Shown: one piece after another, positions 24,036-25,259 of the stretch
Position numbering within the stretch: position 1 is the stretch's first letter
Layout: each line of letters opens with the position of its first letter
NCBI GenBank assembly: GCA_035527715.1
Contig: DATKZY010000048.1
Location: 1 to 25,259 of the forward strand
Source of the DNA: DSUN01 sp035527715
GTDB lineage: Bacteria; Planctomycetota; PUPC01; DSUN01
Reading direction: 5' to 3'
DNA: 25,259 nucleotides
The notes under the pieces: model-generated
The model's input: the letters and a program-made list of their open reading frames with translations, nothing else
Databases searched by the model: none
Told to the model about the DNA's origin: nothing
Program-made: the position numbers and the translations under genes

Positions 24036-25259
24036 CTATCTGACGGCCAGGTCGAGGATGTTGAGCTGAAGCGGCCCCTTCGAGGCGAGCGCGACCTCCA
24101 CGTCGTTGAGCCCGTCGCGCAGCAGGCTCACGGGACAGCTCCACGCCCGGCGTCGCGGCGGGTCGCTCATCATGCCATCGAAGGGATTGCCGTAGAAGGC
24201 ACTGGCGTCGTCGGTGCGCTTGAGGAGCGTGCCGTTCACTTTCACCGAGACCTCGGCCTCGCCGAGCGGCGTCTGGGCGTGGATGCGCAGGCGGGCATCG
24301 GGCTGCTCCGGCGCCTTCGGCGGGGCGAGGTCGAGCTGCACCCGCTCGGGCTTGCCCTGCTGAAGCCGCTTCGGAAGCTGAGAGTAGAAGACGCTCGGCG
24401 CGAGCCAGTAGTATTGCGGCTGTCGCGCCAGCCAGGCCCGGTCGGCCAGACGCGCGAGGACGTGGAAGGGCGGCTCGCACACGACCGGCGCCCGCACCGC
24501 ACCGTGCTCGCGGAAGTAGACGAAGTTGAAGAGGCTCAGGCCATCCGCCCCGCGCTCATGGGCGAGATGGGCCGTGGTGTAGAACTGCGGGTCAGAAGTC
24601 AGCGGGAACCCCGCCGTCGAGTAGCCCTGCTCGCGCACGAACAGGCGCAGCGACCCGCACACGTGCGTCATCTCGAGATAGATGGCCGCACCCGGCGCCA
24701 TGCGGCGCACCTGTGCGATGTCGTTGCGCTGCGTCGTCTGATACCAGCCCGACAGGTTGAACATGTCCACTCCGGCGGCCACGAGGTCGGGCACGTGGAG
24801 GCCGATGGCGCCGTGGGTCGAGGCCTGGAGCGGGATGCGGACGCCCAGGTAGCGCCGTCCCCCCTTGCGGTCGAGGGCCGCGCGGACCGCTCGCACGAAG
24901 CCGGTGACGGCCTCCTGGCGCTGCTTCGCCGTCGTCTCGTTCTGGCGGAAGAGATGGTGGTCGCGCAGGAAGTCCAGCTCGATCCCGGCCAGGTCGTAGT
25001 TGGCGGCGAGTTCCTCGAGGAGCGCGAGCTTGTAGGCTCGCACCTCGGGGATCATCCAGTTCTGCCCGCGGGAGCCCGAGTAGCCCTGGACCTTCTTGTG
25101 CCCGGGGTCCAGCATGTACTCGGGGTGCTCCTCGTAGAAGCGCGAGACCCAGATCGAGTTGGCGTTCTTCTCGCCGTAGTTCTCCTGGTGGTGTGTGTCG
25201 TTGAGCCGCAGGCTCACGAAGGGCTCCATGCCCTTGGCCCGGCACCGCTCGACGAGCAC
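24036..25259 (-). CDS. GHL10-type glycoside hydrolase-like protein (5' end beyond the window)
   Basis: The visible 408 codons run to a TGA at 24036; the N-terminus lies beyond base 25259. The first 250 residues resemble the TIM barrel of glycosyl-hydrolase-like 10 (GHL10/DUF4015-like) proteins: the chain opens inside the barrel with RCRAKGMEPFVSLRLND. It then has NWMIPEVRAYKLALLEELA, the strand GIELDFLRDHHLF, where Glu and Asp are candidate catalytic residues, and MFNLSGWYQ and LSLFNFVYF later strands. The C-terminal 130 residues look like a beta-sandwich (RLRIHAQTPLGEAEVSVKVNG, DGLNDVEVALAS). It is the first visible gene of the minus-strand operon, 18 bp before the propeller fusion. Probably exported like its neighbours, but the signal region is not visible. 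Glycan substrate unknown. Confidence 0.78.
   Translation of the reverse strand: MLVERCRAKGMEPFVSLRLNDTHHQENYGEKNANSIWVSRFYEEHPEYMLDPGHKKVQGYSGSRGQNWMIPEVRAYKLALLEELAANYDLAGIELDFLRDHHLFRQNETTAKQRQEAVTGFVRAVRAALDRKGGRRYLGVRIPLQASTHGAIGLHVPDLVAAGVDMFNLSGWYQTTQRNDIAQVRRMAPGAAIYLEMTHVCGSLRLFVREQGYSTAGFPLTSDPQFYTTAHLAHERGADGLSLFNFVYFREHGAVRAPVVCEPPFHVLARLADRAWLARQPQYYWLAPSVFYSQLPKRLQQGKPERVQLDLAPPKAPEQPDARLRIHAQTPLGEAEVSVKVNGTLLKRTDDASAFYGNPFDGMMSDPPRRRAWSCPVSLLRDGLNDVEVALASKGPLQLNILDLAVR

Noticed and set aside
1..25259. tRNA, rRNA or phage genes
   Set aside because: I saw no cloverleaf with a T-loop motif, no rRNA sequence, and no structural phage or integrase genes in the window.

Overview
The window is a GC-rich bacterial chromosome segment, apparently continuous with no RNA genes seen. 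The gene set suggests a Planctomycetota/PVC-type or similar environmental bacterium: a large HzsA-related haem/propeller/NPCBM protein, several exported PQQ-like beta-propeller proteins, a GHL10-type glycoside hydrolase, a GH42-like protein, many signal peptides, and an IS200-type transposase set among palindromic repeats. The taxonomic placement is inference from gene content, because there is no rRNA or marker gene here.

Region 1 (1-8310, + strand). After the last codons of an upstream gene and a TGGA-rich palindrome comes a compact run: thiC (pyrimidine branch of thiamine synthesis), an MlaE-type permease overlapping it by 11 bp, an MlaF-type ATPase, then a 1173-aa exported HzsA-related protein with three CxxCH haem motifs and an NPCBM-like C-terminus. 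A perfect 10-bp hairpin separates this from an exported alpha/beta hydrolase with a TPR-like tail. No MlaD-type substrate-binding gene follows the permease and ATPase.

Region 2 (8311-9366, + strand). A clear promoter with a direct-repeat operator candidate precedes a 98-aa ribbon-helix-helix protein with a Cys/His cluster and a His-rich polytopic membrane protein. I read this as a self-regulated metal-homeostasis pair.

Region 3 (9378-15063). A PHP/DUF3604-like protein (- strand) is divergent from an exported PQQ-like propeller protein (+). Next come a radical SAM protein with the cysteine layout of the MJ0619/tetraether-synthase-like family (+) and a convergent exported carboxylesterase-like hydrolase (-). 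The PHP gene contains a 57-bp near-perfect palindrome that fits an in-frame insertion of 19 codons.

Region 4 (15064-16479). This is a non-coding, repeat-rich stretch around one IS200/IS605-type Y1 transposase. It holds two related hairpins upstream of the esterase, three copies of a two-hairpin module (two direct, one inverted) flanking the transposase, and a tandem 74/75-bp repeat.

Region 5 (16480-25259, - strand). Read from the right edge, this is a likely operon: GHL10-type glycoside hydrolase (cut by the window edge), a 1006-aa exported fusion of a methyltransferase fold with two PQQ-like propellers, a 749-aa double alpha/beta hydrolase, and a 720-aa GH42-like protein. Gaps are 18 bp, 5 bp and 99 bp. 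The set suggests breakdown or deacylation of a complex carbohydrate outside the cytoplasm.
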